Shown: piece by piece, positions 17,752 to 27,600 of the stretch | How the letters are laid out: each line of letters opens with the position of its first letter | Numbering within the stretch: the stretch's first letter is position 1 | Source: Thalassobaculum sp. OXR-137 | GTDB lineage: Bacteria; Pseudomonadota; Alphaproteobacteria; Thalassobaculales; Thalassobaculaceae | DNA: 64,000 nucleotides | Assembly: GCF_034377285.1 (NCBI RefSeq) | Contig: NZ_CP139715.1 | Location: forward strand, 4,758,001 to 4,822,000 | Direction of reading: 5' to 3' | Notes under the pieces: model-generated | Database searches by the model: none | Told to the model about the DNA's origin: nothing | What the model saw: only the letters and a program-made list of their open reading frames with translations | Translations under genes and position numbers: made by a program

Positions 17752-18870
17752 TTAGAGCCGCATCGCCTCTTCGGCCGGCGTGAAGGGCAAGCCGTGGGCA
17801 TCGGCGACCGCCTTGTAGGTCACCCTTCCCTCGTGGACGTTCAGCCCTTCCTTCAGATACTTGTTGTCGTACAGCGCCTGACGCCAGCCCTTGTCTGCCA
17901 GCGAGAGCGTGAACGGCAGGGTCGCGTTGTTCAGCGCGAAGGTCGAGGTCCGCGCCACGCCGCCCGGCATGTTCGCCACGCAGTAATGCACCACCTCATC
18001 GACGATGTAGGTCGGCTCCGCATGGGTCGTCGGCTTCGACGTCTCGAAGCAGCCGCCCTGGTCGATGGCCACGTCGACCAGCACCGAGCCGCGCTTCATC
18101 CGCGACACCATCTCCCGGGTCACCAGCTTCGGCGCCGCCGCGCCCGGAACCAGCACCGCGCCGATCACGAGGTCGGCCTGCAGGACGTATTCCTCGACCG
18201 CATCGCGGGTCGAGAAGATGGTGTTCAGGGTCGCGCCGAACTGCATGTCGAGCTCGTAGAGCCGGTGCAGGGACATGTCGAAGATCGTGACCTTGGCTTC
18301 CAGACCCATGGCCATGCGGGCGGCATTGGTGCCGACCACGCCGCCGCCGAGGATGACCACATTGGCCGCCGCCACGCCTGGGACACCGCCGAGCAGCATG
18401 CCGTTGCCGCCCTGAGCCTTTTCCAGGCAATGGGCGCCGGCCTGGATCGACATCCGGCCCGCCACCTCGCTCATCGGGGCGAGCAGCGGCAGGCGGCCAT
18501 GGGCGTCGGTCACCGTCTCGTAGGCGATGGCGATGCAGCCGCTGTCGATCAGCCCTTTGGTCTGCTCCAGGTCGGGGGCCAGGTGCAGATAGGTGAACAG
18601 GATCTGGCCCGGACGCAGCCGAGCGATCTCCACCGGCTGCGGCTCCTTGACCTTCACGATCATGTCGGCGGTGGCGTACACCTCCTCCGGCGTCGACAGG
18701 ATCGTGGCGCCCGCCGCCTCGTACCGGTCGTCGTCCAGGCCGATGCCGTAACCGGCATGGGTCTCGACGACCACCTCATGGCCATGGGCGACCAATTCGC
18801 GGACGCTGGAGGGCACGAGACCGACCCGGTACTCGTGGTTCTTGATTTCCTTGGGCACGCCGATGCGCAT
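17752..18870 (-). CDS. ald: Alanine dehydrogenase
   Basis: NAD-dependent L-alanine dehydrogenase, 372 residues, the usual family length. It begins [20 protein letters not shown], carries the substrate lysine region IVKVKEPQ and the Rossmann motif [17 protein letters not shown], and ends with [16 protein letters not shown]. It oxidises alanine to pyruvate and ammonia. This would recycle the alanine made by a pyruvate-dependent polyamine aminotransferase. A strong GAGGAGG precedes the ATG at 18870. It is divergent from the EamA transporter at 19056. Confidence 0.95.
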   Translation of the reverse strand: MRIGVPKEIKNHEYRVGLVPSSVRELVAHGHEVVVETHAGYGIGLDDDRYEAAGATILSTPEEVYATADMIVKVKEPQPVEIARLRPGQILFTYLHLAPDLEQTKGLIDSGCIAIAYETVTDAHGRLPLLAPMSEVAGRMSIQAGAHCLEKAQGGNGMLLGGVPGVAAANVVILGGGVVGTNAARMAMGLEAKVTIFDMSLHRLYELDMQFGATLNTIFSTRDAVEEYVLQADLVIGAVLVPGAAAPKLVTREMVSRMKRGSVLVDVAIDQGGCFETSKPTTHAEPTYIVDEVVHYCVANMPGGVARTSTFALNNATLPFTLSLADKGWRQALYDNKYLKEGLNVHEGRVTYKAVADAHGLPFTPAEEAMRL

Positions 18871-19055
18871 GGGGGCCTCCTCAGGTGTCGAGATCTCGAC
18901 GGTAGGCCGGTACCGCCGGCGCTTCAATCTCGGCGTCCCATGAGCACACTGCGGCGCCTTGCCGCGAGAGGTGCGGATCCTGACAACAAGAACCGGGAAG
19001 CCCGAGCGGGTGTCCCCCCATTGGCTGCGCGCACCTGAACACAGGAGTCCGCCCC

Positions 19056-20003
19056 ATGCCCCCCGCCGATACCCGCATGACCAGCCTCGACTGGCTGCTG
19101 CTGCTCGCCCTGTCGATCCTGTGGGGCTGCTCCTTCCTGTTCGGCCGGATTGCCGTTGCGGAGGTGCCGCCGCTGACCCTGGTCCTGGCCCGGGTCGGCA
19201 TTGCCGCCCTCGCCCTGCACCTGGTGCTCCGTGTGGCCGGGATCCGGTTCGCCCCCGGCGCCGCGCGCTGGCGCGACTACGCGGTGATGGGGCTGCTGAA
19301 CAATCTGGTACCGTTCGGCCTGATCTTCTTCGGCCAGCTCGAGATCGGGGCCGGCCTCGCCGCGGTGATCAACGGCATGACCCCGTTCTGGTCCGCCCTG
19401 ATCGCCCGAGCGTCGGGCGCCGAGCGTCTGCCACTGCACAAGGTGGTCGGCGTGATCCTGGGTTTCGCCGGCCTGGCTGTCACCGTCGGACCTGCCGCCC
19501 TGGACGGGTTGGACGCGCCGCTGATCGCCCAGCTTGCGGTGGTCGGGGCGACGATCTCCTACGGGGCCGCCAGCGTGTTCGGCCGCCGCTTCGCCGGCCA
19601 GCCGCCGCTGGTCACCGCCACCGGCCAGCTTTCCGCCAGCACCCTGCTGGTGCTCCCCCTGGCCCTGGTCGTGGACATGCCCTGGACCCTGCGCCTGCCG
19701 GGCCCGGCGGCGCTGGGCGCCGTTCTCGGCCTCGCCCTGATCAGCACCGCATTGGCCTACATCCTGTTCTTTCGAGTTCTGGCCAGCGCCGGGGCGACCA
19801 ACGTGGCCCTCGTGACGCTCCTCATTCCGGTGAGCGCCATGGCCCTCGGCGCCCTGATCCTCGGAGAGATCGTCGAACCGCGGCAGCTCGGCGGCATGGG
19901 AATGATCGCTCTGGGTCTGGCCGTCATCGACGGACGGCTGCTCGATGCCGTGTGTCGGCGTCCCCCCAGCGGGGTTGATGGCCGCGCAGGACTCCCCAGG
20001 TGA
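19056..20003 (+). CDS. EamA/DMT-family transporter
   Basis: Membrane protein of 315 residues with ten hydrophobic segments arranged as two EamA repeats; the start of the first is SILWGCSFLFGRIAVAEVPP and the end of the second is the GALILGEIVEPRQLGGMGMI pattern. Members export amino acids, amines or other metabolites; the substrate is not predictable. AGGAG lies eight bases before the ATG. Divergent from alanine dehydrogenase, so both may respond to the same signal. Confidence 0.85.
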   Translation: MPPADTRMTSLDWLLLLALSILWGCSFLFGRIAVAEVPPLTLVLARVGIAALALHLVLRVAGIRFAPGAARWRDYAVMGLLNNLVPFGLIFFGQLEIGAGLAAVINGMTPFWSALIARASGAERLPLHKVVGVILGFAGLAVTVGPAALDGLDAPLIAQLAVVGATISYGAASVFGRRFAGQPPLVTATGQLSASTLLVLPLALVVDMPWTLRLPGPAALGAVLGLALISTALAYILFFRVLASAGATNVALVTLLIPVSAMALGALILGEIVEPRQLGGMGMIALGLAVIDGRLLDAVCRRPPSGVDGRAGLPR

Positions 20004-20047
20004 AAGGTGTGGCAACAGCGACCACCAACCCCAAGGAGGAGGACGCC

Positions 20048-20239
20048 ATGGCCCAGATGCACGAACGCTACAAAGCCGCCCCCTTCGGTGCCGCCGATAC
20101 CTGGCGCATCAGCGACACCCGCACCGGCGAACTGATATCGGTGGTGAAGGGTCCGGAGAACCTGAAGAGGCGCTTGGCCCAGCTCAACGGCGAGGAAAGC
20201 CTGAGGCAGGGCGCGGTCGGCGAGGCGAAAGCCCACTAG
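20048..20239 (+). CDS. Small conserved-looking protein, unknown
   Basis: A 63-residue soluble protein beginning MAQMHERYKAAPFG. It has no cysteine, signal peptide or membrane segment; the C-terminal half is charged and helical. A near-perfect AAGGAGGAGG ribosome-binding site about six bases upstream fixes the start at 20048 rather than an earlier in-frame codon at 20000. It begins 44 bp after the transporter stop and may be co-transcribed. No family recognised. Confidence 0.6.
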   Translation: MAQMHERYKAAPFGAADTWRISDTRTGELISVVKGPENLKRRLAQLNGEESLRQGAVGEAKAH

Positions 20240-20491
20240 CACCGCCGCGCAATAACACGGCTCCAACTAGGCGTGGGCCGGGCACTGCTTGGCTCGGCCT
20301 GTGCCGCCCGCCCGTCCCAAAAACCCAAAGATGCATGAGCGATTTGCACGTTTCGCGCGCTTAACGGACTGCGCGTTACAGCCGTATGCGATTCTTGTCA
20401 TGAATTAAGTGAAAACTTCGTTTACTATCTCCTCTGTGGGAGTGGGGGAGCAAGAAGCGCTCCGCCGGAAAATTCAGATGCGAGCATAGAA

Positions 20492-22234
20492 ATGTTCGGC
20501 GGAAAAACCTTCGAGATCCTCGCACTACGCGAGGGCCGTTGGACAATTGAGGCCACGGCTCAGCACCAGGAGGTGGCTCAGGCGGAGGCGGCAAAGATCT
20601 TGAGCCGCGCCGGAATCCTGGGTGTCCGTGTCATCAAGGAAGCCAAGGGCTCCATAGACCGGCTGAAGCCGGAAGACATCCTGTTCGAAAAGATGAAGCC
20701 GAAGACCGAGGAGAAGGTCTTCGTCCAGGATATCGACGATGCCCCCGTCTGCCATGCGCCCAACGACCTGTTCGTCGGCGAGGCGCGGGCGACGATCAAC
20801 CGGCTGTTCCGCAACTATCTCGACAAGAACAACCTCACCGCCACCGAACTGCTCCACGCCCCGCGCGAGATCAAGCGGGTGCTGGAGGAGGGCACGCTTC
20901 TGTTCTCGGCGGTCGGAAAGGTCTCCACCTTCCAGGTCCGCAAGATGGAGGACACGACCGTCAACCAGCGGCGGGACGTGCTGTTCGACTTCATCAACAA
21001 GATCAACGCCCGCGCTATCGCCGCGTCGGAGCAGCGCCTGCCCCGGATCCGGGTGGACGGCTTCAACACGGTTGTCGAGGGCATCGTCGCTAAGGTCTCG
21101 CAGGAGCACGTCTCCCACCTGATCCGCTACGTCATGTCGGTGGAGCTGGTCGAGAACCGCAGCTTCCTAGGCAAGTTCGGCCAGCTCATGGAATGGGCCT
21201 GGAAGGCGGAGGCGCCTCAGGCGCTGGAGGCGATCGACATCTTCGTCTCCGACACGCTGTACAATGTCGATGTCCTGCGGGACATGATCGGCAATCCGCG
21301 CGAACTCGGCACCGCCCTCGTCACCCTGCTCTGCGTCGCCGAAGGGCGACCGCTCGTCGAGGAGGAAGAGGAGGAGGAGCCGGTCGAGCTGACGCCCGAG
21401 CATCAGGAGTTCGCCAACGCCACCTTCATCCGCCTGATCGCCGCCGGCAAACTGCCGGAAAGCAAGGCGGTTCTGGTCGACCGGGTCCGGCGCCAACTGG
21501 AAGGGCTCAGCCCGCTCACCCGCGGCGACCGCGAGGAGGAGCGCGAGGTCTTCATCGGCCTGCTCGACAAGCTGATCCCGGACATCGAGATCATCGGCGG
21601 CCCGTCCATGGCCCAGGCCATGACCGCGCGGCAGTCCACGATCATCAACAAGGGCGGCAGCAAAGGCATGCGCGAGGCGGCGGAGACCATGCTGCCGGCC
21701 CTAGGCGATCCCGGCCGCGCCACCGGCTACCTGCTGGCCATGATGGACAGCGAGATCGGCCAGACGGTGCTGCGCAACGATCTGGAGACGCTGCTCGACA
21801 AGCTGCTGGTCCATTCCAAGACGATCAACCATCTGATCCGGGACAAGCTGCCGCCGAACAAGAAGATGGCGAAGGTGACGTCGATCTATCACCACATCCA
21901 GAAGTCCAATCTGCCGCCGCAGCGCAAGGCGGCGCTGACCGAGCGGCTGGACGAGCTGCTGGTGTCCTACATCACCGAGGGCAAGATCCTCGACAAGCTG
22001 GACAACCCGGAGAAGCCGCTGCACGTGCGGGCCTTCATGCTGGTCAGCATGGTGCAGCCGGAGATGCTGCCCAAGGGCAAGGCGTCGGATCTGGCGCGGA
22101 ACATCATCGTCGGGCACCTGCGCCGGGCGAATTTCGAGGACGAACTGGTCGCCGCGATCCCCGATCCGAGCGAGAAGGCCAAGACCCTGCGGAAGTTCCA
22201 CGAACAGCTTCACCGCTGCGGTTTCTTCGGGTGA
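20492..22234 (+). CDS. Uncharacterised 580-residue helical protein
   Basis: I do not recognise the family. The first 60 residues (FEILALREGRWTIEATAQHQ) look like a small alpha/beta domain; the rest is almost wholly alpha-helical, with an acidic run of seven glutamates near residue 290 splitting it in two. The C-terminal half has several helical repeats of the type seen in tetratricopeptide or HEAT scaffolds, but without a clear TPR signature. No signal peptide or membrane segment. It lies upstream of a chemotaxis-like operon, separated by a convergent DUF-type gene, so a link is only positional. The ribosome-binding site is weak. Confidence 0.8.
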   Translation: MFGGKTFEILALREGRWTIEATAQHQEVAQAEAAKILSRAGILGVRVIKEAKGSIDRLKPEDILFEKMKPKTEEKVFVQDIDDAPVCHAPNDLFVGEARATINRLFRNYLDKNNLTATELLHAPREIKRVLEEGTLLFSAVGKVSTFQVRKMEDTTVNQRRDVLFDFINKINARAIAASEQRLPRIRVDGFNTVVEGIVAKVSQEHVSHLIRYVMSVELVENRSFLGKFGQLMEWAWKAEAPQALEAIDIFVSDTLYNVDVLRDMIGNPRELGTALVTLLCVAEGRPLVEEEEEEEPVELTPEHQEFANATFIRLIAAGKLPESKAVLVDRVRRQLEGLSPLTRGDREEEREVFIGLLDKLIPDIEIIGGPSMAQAMTARQSTIINKGGSKGMREAAETMLPALGDPGRATGYLLAMMDSEIGQTVLRNDLETLLDKLLVHSKTINHLIRDKLPPNKKMAKVTSIYHHIQKSNLPPQRKAALTERLDELLVSYITEGKILDKLDNPEKPLHVRAFMLVSMVQPEMLPKGKASDLARNIIVGHLRRANFEDELVAAIPDPSEKAKTLRKFHEQLHRCGFFG

Positions 22235-22261
22235 ACCCGGCGCGCGCATTCTTTCTCTCCT

Positions 22262-22359
22262 CCCGACTTCCTGGAAGCGCGCCAGCGCTATCCAGGACCG
22301 TGTCTCCGGCGTCGATACAGGATCCTGGATCGAGCGTTCCGCCCGTCCAGGAAGTCGGG
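22262..22359. repeat. Dispersed palindrome, GACTTCC family, copy 1
   Basis: Perfect 14-bp arms CCCGACTTCCTGGA (22262-22275) and TCCAGGAAGTCGGG (22346-22359) enclose an 8-bp inner pair ATCCAGGA/TCCTGGAT (22290-22297, 22323-22330). It lies between two convergent genes and probably acts as a bidirectional terminator. It is related to the longer palindrome at 27902-27980. Confidence 0.7.
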
Positions 22360-22379
22360 TGGGGTGGGGAAGAAAGAAC

Positions 22380-23060
22380 CTAGGTGAACTCCGCCTCGAT
22401 CTCGTCGGCGAAGTCGCCCCATTCGTCGTCCTCGGCGGCCGCGGGGGGAGCGGCGGCGCGGGCCTCCTCGATCATCGTCTCCAGCAGCCGGTCGAACTCC
22501 TCCCAGGCATCGGCCCGCCGGGTCGCCTTCGACGCGGCCCAGGCCGCCGCGAGTCCCGTGGAGCGCGCCGCATGGGTCCGGGCTGCCGCCGCACGGGCCG
22601 CCTCGCCGGCCGCCGCCGCCTGAGGTTCGTCCGACAGCACCGCGTCGCGGGACGCCTGACGCGCGGCGCCGCGGGCGGCCACCCGCAGGTTGTCGTTGCC
22701 TGTCTCCAGGAACTTGCGCACCTCGGCCGGCATCTCCCAGTACTCGGCCACGTCGAGCGCCACCTTGCGGGCGAAGGCGCGCAGCACCTCCTCGCCGTCG
22801 ATCCGCCACAGGATCGTGCGCCCGCCGCAGACCAGCTTGTCGGCCTGCCGCTCGGCCACGTCGTCGCATTCGACCCGGCAGATGATGTTGCCCGGCGCGA
22901 ATTTCAGGGCGTCGAGCACCCGTTCCGAGGCGTGTAGTCCGCCCTCGCACAGGCTGACCGGCCCGTCATGGGTCAGGCGTTCGCCGTCGGGCGGCACCGG
23001 ACGGCCGTCCTTCAGCGTCTCGTCGACAAAATGCCAAGCCAGCACGCGGGCCCCCGCCAT
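22380..23060 (-). CDS. DUF7666-like protein
   Basis: A 226-residue protein whose first half follows a recurring pattern seen in bacterial and phage hypothetical proteins: a start near VLAWHF, then the TVDGP-like THDGPVSLCEGGLHASERVL segment with DALKFAPGNIICRVE. I know this pattern as DUF7666, whose function is unknown. The second half is a long Ala/Arg/Glu-rich helical region, probably a coiled coil. The ATG at 23060 is preferred (GGAG six bases upstream); the open frame extends 34 codons further. It is convergent with the 580-residue protein. Confidence 0.65.
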   Translation of the reverse strand: MAGARVLAWHFVDETLKDGRPVPPDGERLTHDGPVSLCEGGLHASERVLDALKFAPGNIICRVECDDVAERQADKLVCGGRTILWRIDGEEVLRAFARKVALDVAEYWEMPAEVRKFLETGNDNLRVAARGAARQASRDAVLSDEPQAAAAGEAARAAAARTHAARSTGLAAAWAASKATRRADAWEEFDRLLETMIEEARAAAPPAAAEDDEWGDFADEIEAEFT

Positions 23061-23202
23061 GGTCTCCAGTGACTGTTCCCGCGATGGTACAATGGCCCGC
23101 GCCCTTCGCAGAAGCCGTTTCCGCGCGATCGGCCCGAAACCCCTCCACAAACGGGTAGGCAAACCAGCGCCGATATGGAACGATTGAGCACTTAGATTTC
23201 AA

Positions 23203-23230
23203 GGCCTTGGTTGAACTCGGCCTTGGTTGA
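23203..23230. repeat. Short direct repeat in che-like leader
   Basis: GGCCTTGGTTGA occurs twice with a 16-bp period (23203-23214 and 23219-23230), ending 20 bp before the first gene of the chemotaxis-like operon. Equal phasing suggests a tandem regulator site or a slipped duplication. Confidence 0.5.
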
Positions 23231-23250
23231 CTGGGGAAGACGGCCGGCGG

Positions 23251-23670
23251 ATGCCCAAAGTACTGATCGTCGATGATTCGAAACTTGTTCGGCTCACGAT
23301 CAAGAACATCCTGGCGCGTGCCGAGGGATTCGAGGTCGTGGGCGAAGCGGAGAACGGCCGCGAGGGCGTCGACATGGCCCGCGAGCTGTCTCCCGATGTG
23401 GTCACCCTCGATATCGAGATGCCGGTGATGGACGGCATCGAATGCCTGCGCCGCCTCAAGATCCTGTCGCCTGCAAAGGTGATCGTGCTGTCCTCCCTCA
23501 CCCACCCCGCCTCCCCGAAGGCCGTTGAGGCGCGGCTGGTCGGTGCCGACGCGGTGATCGGCAAGCCGTCCGGCTCCGTCAGCAAGGATGTCGACGCGTC
23601 CGGCGGCGGGCTGCTGATCGACACCATCAACCGCCTGCTGTCGCCCGCTCCGGCCGGAGCGATGACGTGA
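23251..23670 (+). CDS. CheB-type receiver protein without methylesterase domain
   Basis: A 139-residue receiver: acidic pair D8-D9 (LIVDDS), acceptor D54 (TLDIEMPVMDG), VLSSLTH and lysine in IGKPSG. The VDDSKLVR start and the GADAVIGKPSGSVS end match the N-terminal domain of CheB rather than CheY, but the protein stops where the linker to the methylesterase would begin. The ATG at 23251 is chosen over an in-frame TTG at 23227. Its stop overlaps the GTG of the next gene (GTGA). It should accept phosphate from the CheA two genes downstream. Confidence 0.82.
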   Translation: MPKVLIVDDSKLVRLTIKNILARAEGFEVVGEAENGREGVDMARELSPDVVTLDIEMPVMDGIECLRRLKILSPAKVIVLSSLTHPASPKAVEARLVGADAVIGKPSGSVSKDVDASGGGLLIDTINRLLSPAPAGAMT

Positions 23671-24605
23671 ACGCCGTGGTCAGCGGCAAGCGCGGCGGCA
23701 ACCAGGAACGCATCCCGGTCCTGCTGTTCATGTCCGACGGCCGGCGCTTCGGCGTCCCCCTCGGCCGGGTGCGCGAGGTCGTAGAGATCGACAGGATGGA
23801 GCCCATCGAGGGCGACTCCGAGGACTATATCGGCGTGATGGTCCTGCGCGATGAGCCGATCCCGCTGGTGGTGATGCGGCTGCACCCGCGCGAGGAAGAG
23901 CTGACCCTCGCCATGTGCATCGTCATGCAGCGCGGCAGCGCGGTGATCGGTCTGGCGGTCGAGCGCATCCTGGGCATTCAGGATTTCGGCCCGGCCAAGC
24001 CGATGCACGGGCTGGTCGCCGGCAACGAGGTGCAGCACGCCTTCCTCGACGAGAAGGGCGAGCTTGTGCAGGCGGTCGACGCCGACCGCTGGTTCAATGC
24101 CCAGAGCACCCTGCCCCTGCTGTCGGACCAACGCGCCGTCGCCGAGCGCACGGATCCGGACGAACTGCGGGTCCGACAGCGGCCGAAATATATGGCGATC
24201 GCCGTCGGCGGCCGGCTCTTCGCCATCGATTCCAGCATCGTGGAACGGGCCATCGACGATATCGGCACCGCCCCCCTGCCCCGGCGGCCGGGGGTGAAGA
24301 TCGATTCCGTCATCGAGGTCAGCGGCAACATCCTGCCGGTGCTGCGGCTCACGGAGGACGGGTTCGAGAAGCAGTCGATCCACGTCATCGTCAGCCATTT
24401 CGATCAGAAATGGGCGATCGCCACCGAAGGCGTGCTCGGCATCGTCGACGACGAGAGCCCGCCCGGCCCGGCCGACGAGGACGGCCAAGCCCGCGTGATC
24501 ACCCATAAAGGCACCTTCCACGAAGTGGTCGACCTGACCGGCCTGATCGCCTCGCATGTGCCGGAGTTTCACCGGGGCGGCGACCGCAGCGTGGCCCTGA
24601 CATGA
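23667..24605 (+). CDS. Double CheW-domain coupling protein
   Basis: A 312-residue protein made of two CheW-like domains. The first (about 15-145) runs from VLLFMSDGRRFGVPLGRVRE to the GLAVERILGI pattern, and the second (about 175-300) from YMAIAVGGRLFAIDSS to the ATEGVLGIVDD pattern. CheW domains link receptors to CheA; a tandem form could bridge two partners. Start is GTG overlapping the receiver stop, and its stop overlaps the CheA start by four bases, so all three genes are translationally coupled. Confidence 0.8.
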   Translation: MNAVVSGKRGGNQERIPVLLFMSDGRRFGVPLGRVREVVEIDRMEPIEGDSEDYIGVMVLRDEPIPLVVMRLHPREEELTLAMCIVMQRGSAVIGLAVERILGIQDFGPAKPMHGLVAGNEVQHAFLDEKGELVQAVDADRWFNAQSTLPLLSDQRAVAERTDPDELRVRQRPKYMAIAVGGRLFAIDSSIVERAIDDIGTAPLPRRPGVKIDSVIEVSGNILPVLRLTEDGFEKQSIHVIVSHFDQKWAIATEGVLGIVDDESPPGPADEDGQARVITHKGTFHEVVDLTGLIASHVPEFHRGGDRSVALT

Positions 24606-27600
24606 GCGGCTTCGACGACAATTCGGAGATGTGGGAGCTGTTCGAGCAGGAGAGCGAGGACTACCTCGCCCAGCTCGAGGCCAACCTGTCCGGCTCGGTG
24701 GCCGACTTGGAGAACCCCGAGATCATGGGCGCGCTGTTCCGCGCCATCCATTCGCTGAAAGGCGTATCGGCCTCGCTCGGCCTGACCGGCATGGAGACGG
24801 TCGCCCATGCGGCCGAAGACCTGCTCGACATGTTCCGCAACGGAGAGGCCCGCCCGAACGAGGCCGCCCGGGATCTGCTGCTGCAATCGGCCGATGCCTT
24901 GGTCGACCTGCGCGGCGCCTGCCTGCAGAACCGCAGCGACATTGCCGGCGATCCCGGGCTGATCGCCGCGCTGAAACAGGCCAAGGCGCAGCTCAAGGGC
25001 GGCGGCGCGATCACTGCAACGGCCCCGCCCGCCGCCGCCGCGCCGCCCCCGCCACCTCCGCCGGTCCAGGCGCCGGAGGCCGAAGCGCCGCCGGCCTACG
25101 ATCCGCCGGAGCCCGAACCGGAGGAAGAGACAGGCGCCACCACCCAGAGCCGGATGGCGATCCAGGTCTCGCAGAAGCCGGCCAATGACGACGAGGCGGA
25201 GTTCCAGCCCGGAACCGTGCAGCCGTTCAACGCGGTGGTGACGGCAGAGCTCGGCCAGCTCGCCGAGGCGCTGGAGAACCCGGCGATGGATTCCCTGGAC
25301 AGCCGGGCCATCGTCTCCTCCATGCTGGCGATCCGCGAGGCGGCGAACGACGTCGGCTATCTCGGCATCGCCGAGGTGCTGGGCGATATTCTCGGCGTGC
25401 TCGAGGGCGATCAGGCCGGCAACCGAACCGCCCTGATCCGGGGCCTGTGCATCTTCATCCACCGGCTGCGGGTGCTGTCCGAACTGGCCGATGCCGGGAT
25501 CTCCATGGACGACGTGGACGATTCCATGGCGCCGCACATCTCGCGCGAGGCCCGGGCGGTGGTCGACCGGCTGTCGGTGCGCGGCGGGGCGTCGGCGGAT
25601 TGGGAACTGGTCGGCATCCTGGCCCGGGCGCTCGGCGTGTTCCGGATCTCCGCCCTGGCCCGTCTCGCCAGCGAACTGACGCTGATGGAGGCCTGGACCG
25701 AGCGCGCCGGCGCGCTGGAGGTGGCCGACGAGATCCGCCGCGAGAGCGAGGTGATCGGGATCGAGGGGTTGACCGTCTCCTCCCTCGACATGCCGCGCGA
25801 GACCTACGACCGGCTGCGCGACGAGCTGGCCCTGCTGCTCACCGGCGCGGGGGCGGCCGTCGCCGAACTGCGCAAGGTCCTGGGCGACGACCTGTTCGAC
25901 AGCATGTCCCCCGCCGCCCGCAACGAGGCGGTGGAATTCCTGGAGCAGCCGGGCGCCCGGCTCGTGCAGGTGCAGGTCATGGTCCCCGACGGCGCCCCGG
26001 CCAGCGGCGAGATCCTCGGTCTGCTCTACCGCCAGCAGGTGATCTCCAATCGGGTGCTGGTCGATATCGACCCGGACCTCTACCAGTTCCTCATCGGCAT
26101 CACCGGCGACGACGCCCCGGTGGAGGCGTCCATCCGCACTCTGGACACCAGCGGCGACGTGCTGCGCGCCTGGACCGTGCTGGTGGTCGGCGACAAGGCG
26201 GCTCCAGCCGCCCCTGCTGCCGCGCCGACGCCACCGCCCGCCGCGCAGGCCCCTACACCGCCAGCGGCCGAGACCGACGGCCATGTGCTGTTCGTCGACG
26301 ACAGTTCCTGGGATTCGGCCCTGCATTCCGGATGGTCGCCGGAGCAGCAGGAGGGCTTTGCCGCCCCGTTTGGCGACAGCCCCGCCCCGCCACCGCAGTC
26401 CGCTCCTCGTCCCGCCCCGGCGCAGCCGCGCGCCGCGCCTCCGCCACCTGTGTCGCCGCGCGCAGCCGATCCCGCGCCCGCAGCGCCACCCGCCAGACCC
26501 GCCGATCCGCCGGCCACTGCCGCAGACGGCAGCGTGCCGGCCGAACGCGGCGAGGCAGCACCCGCCCGAAGTGCCGGTGCCGGCACCGGCGCCGCCGTCC
26601 CCGGCAGTGCGGGCGGCAGTTCCCTGCGCGTCTCCTCGGCGCTGATCGACAGCTATCTCGACACGGTGGCCGAACTCCGTCTCAGCCTGTCGCGGCTGGA
26701 CCAGGGCGCGTCGGAGGCCGGGTTCGGCGCCACGGCGGCCGAGCTGCGCTCGCTGGCAGGCCAGGTGGACGACCGCAAGGCCGAGCGGCTCTACGCCGCC
26801 GCCGCCCGGATCGACGATGCCGGCAAGGTCTTCGCCAACCAGATCGCCCGGGCCGAAGTCACCCTGCGGATGCTGCACTCGGTGACGCTGGATCTGCGGG
26901 TGGTGCCGATCAGCATCGTCTTCGGCCGCATGCCGCGCCTTGTGCGCGACCTTGCCCGCTCGCTCGGCAAGCAGGTGACCCTGGAGATCGACGACGGCGA
27001 CATCCAGATCGACAAGTCCATGGTCGACGCCCTGATGGAACCCATGGTCCACATGATCCGCAATGCCATGGATCACGGGATCGAGGGGCCGCAGGAGCGG
27101 CTGGATGCCGGCAAACCCGAGAAGGCGACCCTGACCCTGCGCGCCACCCAGCACGGCAATGTCGCCCAGATCATGATCGCGGAGGACGGGCGCGGCCTGA
27201 ACACCAACCGCATCCGCAACAAGGCGCTGGAAAAGGGCCTGATCACCGAGCAGGACGCCGCCCGGATGACCGAGCGGGAGATCCATCGGCAGATCTTCGC
27301 GCCGGGCTTCTCCACCGCAGCGGCGGTGACGGAGACGTCAGGCCGGGGCGTCGGCATGGACGTGGTGCTGACCACCCTGCGGCGGCTCGGCGGCGCCATC
27401 GATATCGACAGCGAGGAAGGCGAAGGCACGCGCTTCTATCTCAGCTTCCCGGTCTCCGCCGCCCTGCAGCGGATCATCGTGGTGAGCGACGGCGAACGCG
27501 ACCTGGGCCTGCCGGAGCGCGCGATCATCGAGGTGATCGAGGTCGACCGCAAACAGATCCAGACCGTCGGCGAGCGCGCCGGCATCCAGCACCGCGACGG

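Noticed and set aside
24569-27286. A 905-codon open frame on the minus strand opposite the CheA-like gene
   Set aside because: It is antisense to a gene with clear domains, its translation is rich in G, R, H, D and Q without motifs, as expected of high-GC shadows. Similar long shadows opposite the hybrid kinase (5180-7177), glmS/glmU (34500-36809), bphP (39689-42382), pgm (45837-48365) and katG (61480-63774) were rejected for the same reason.
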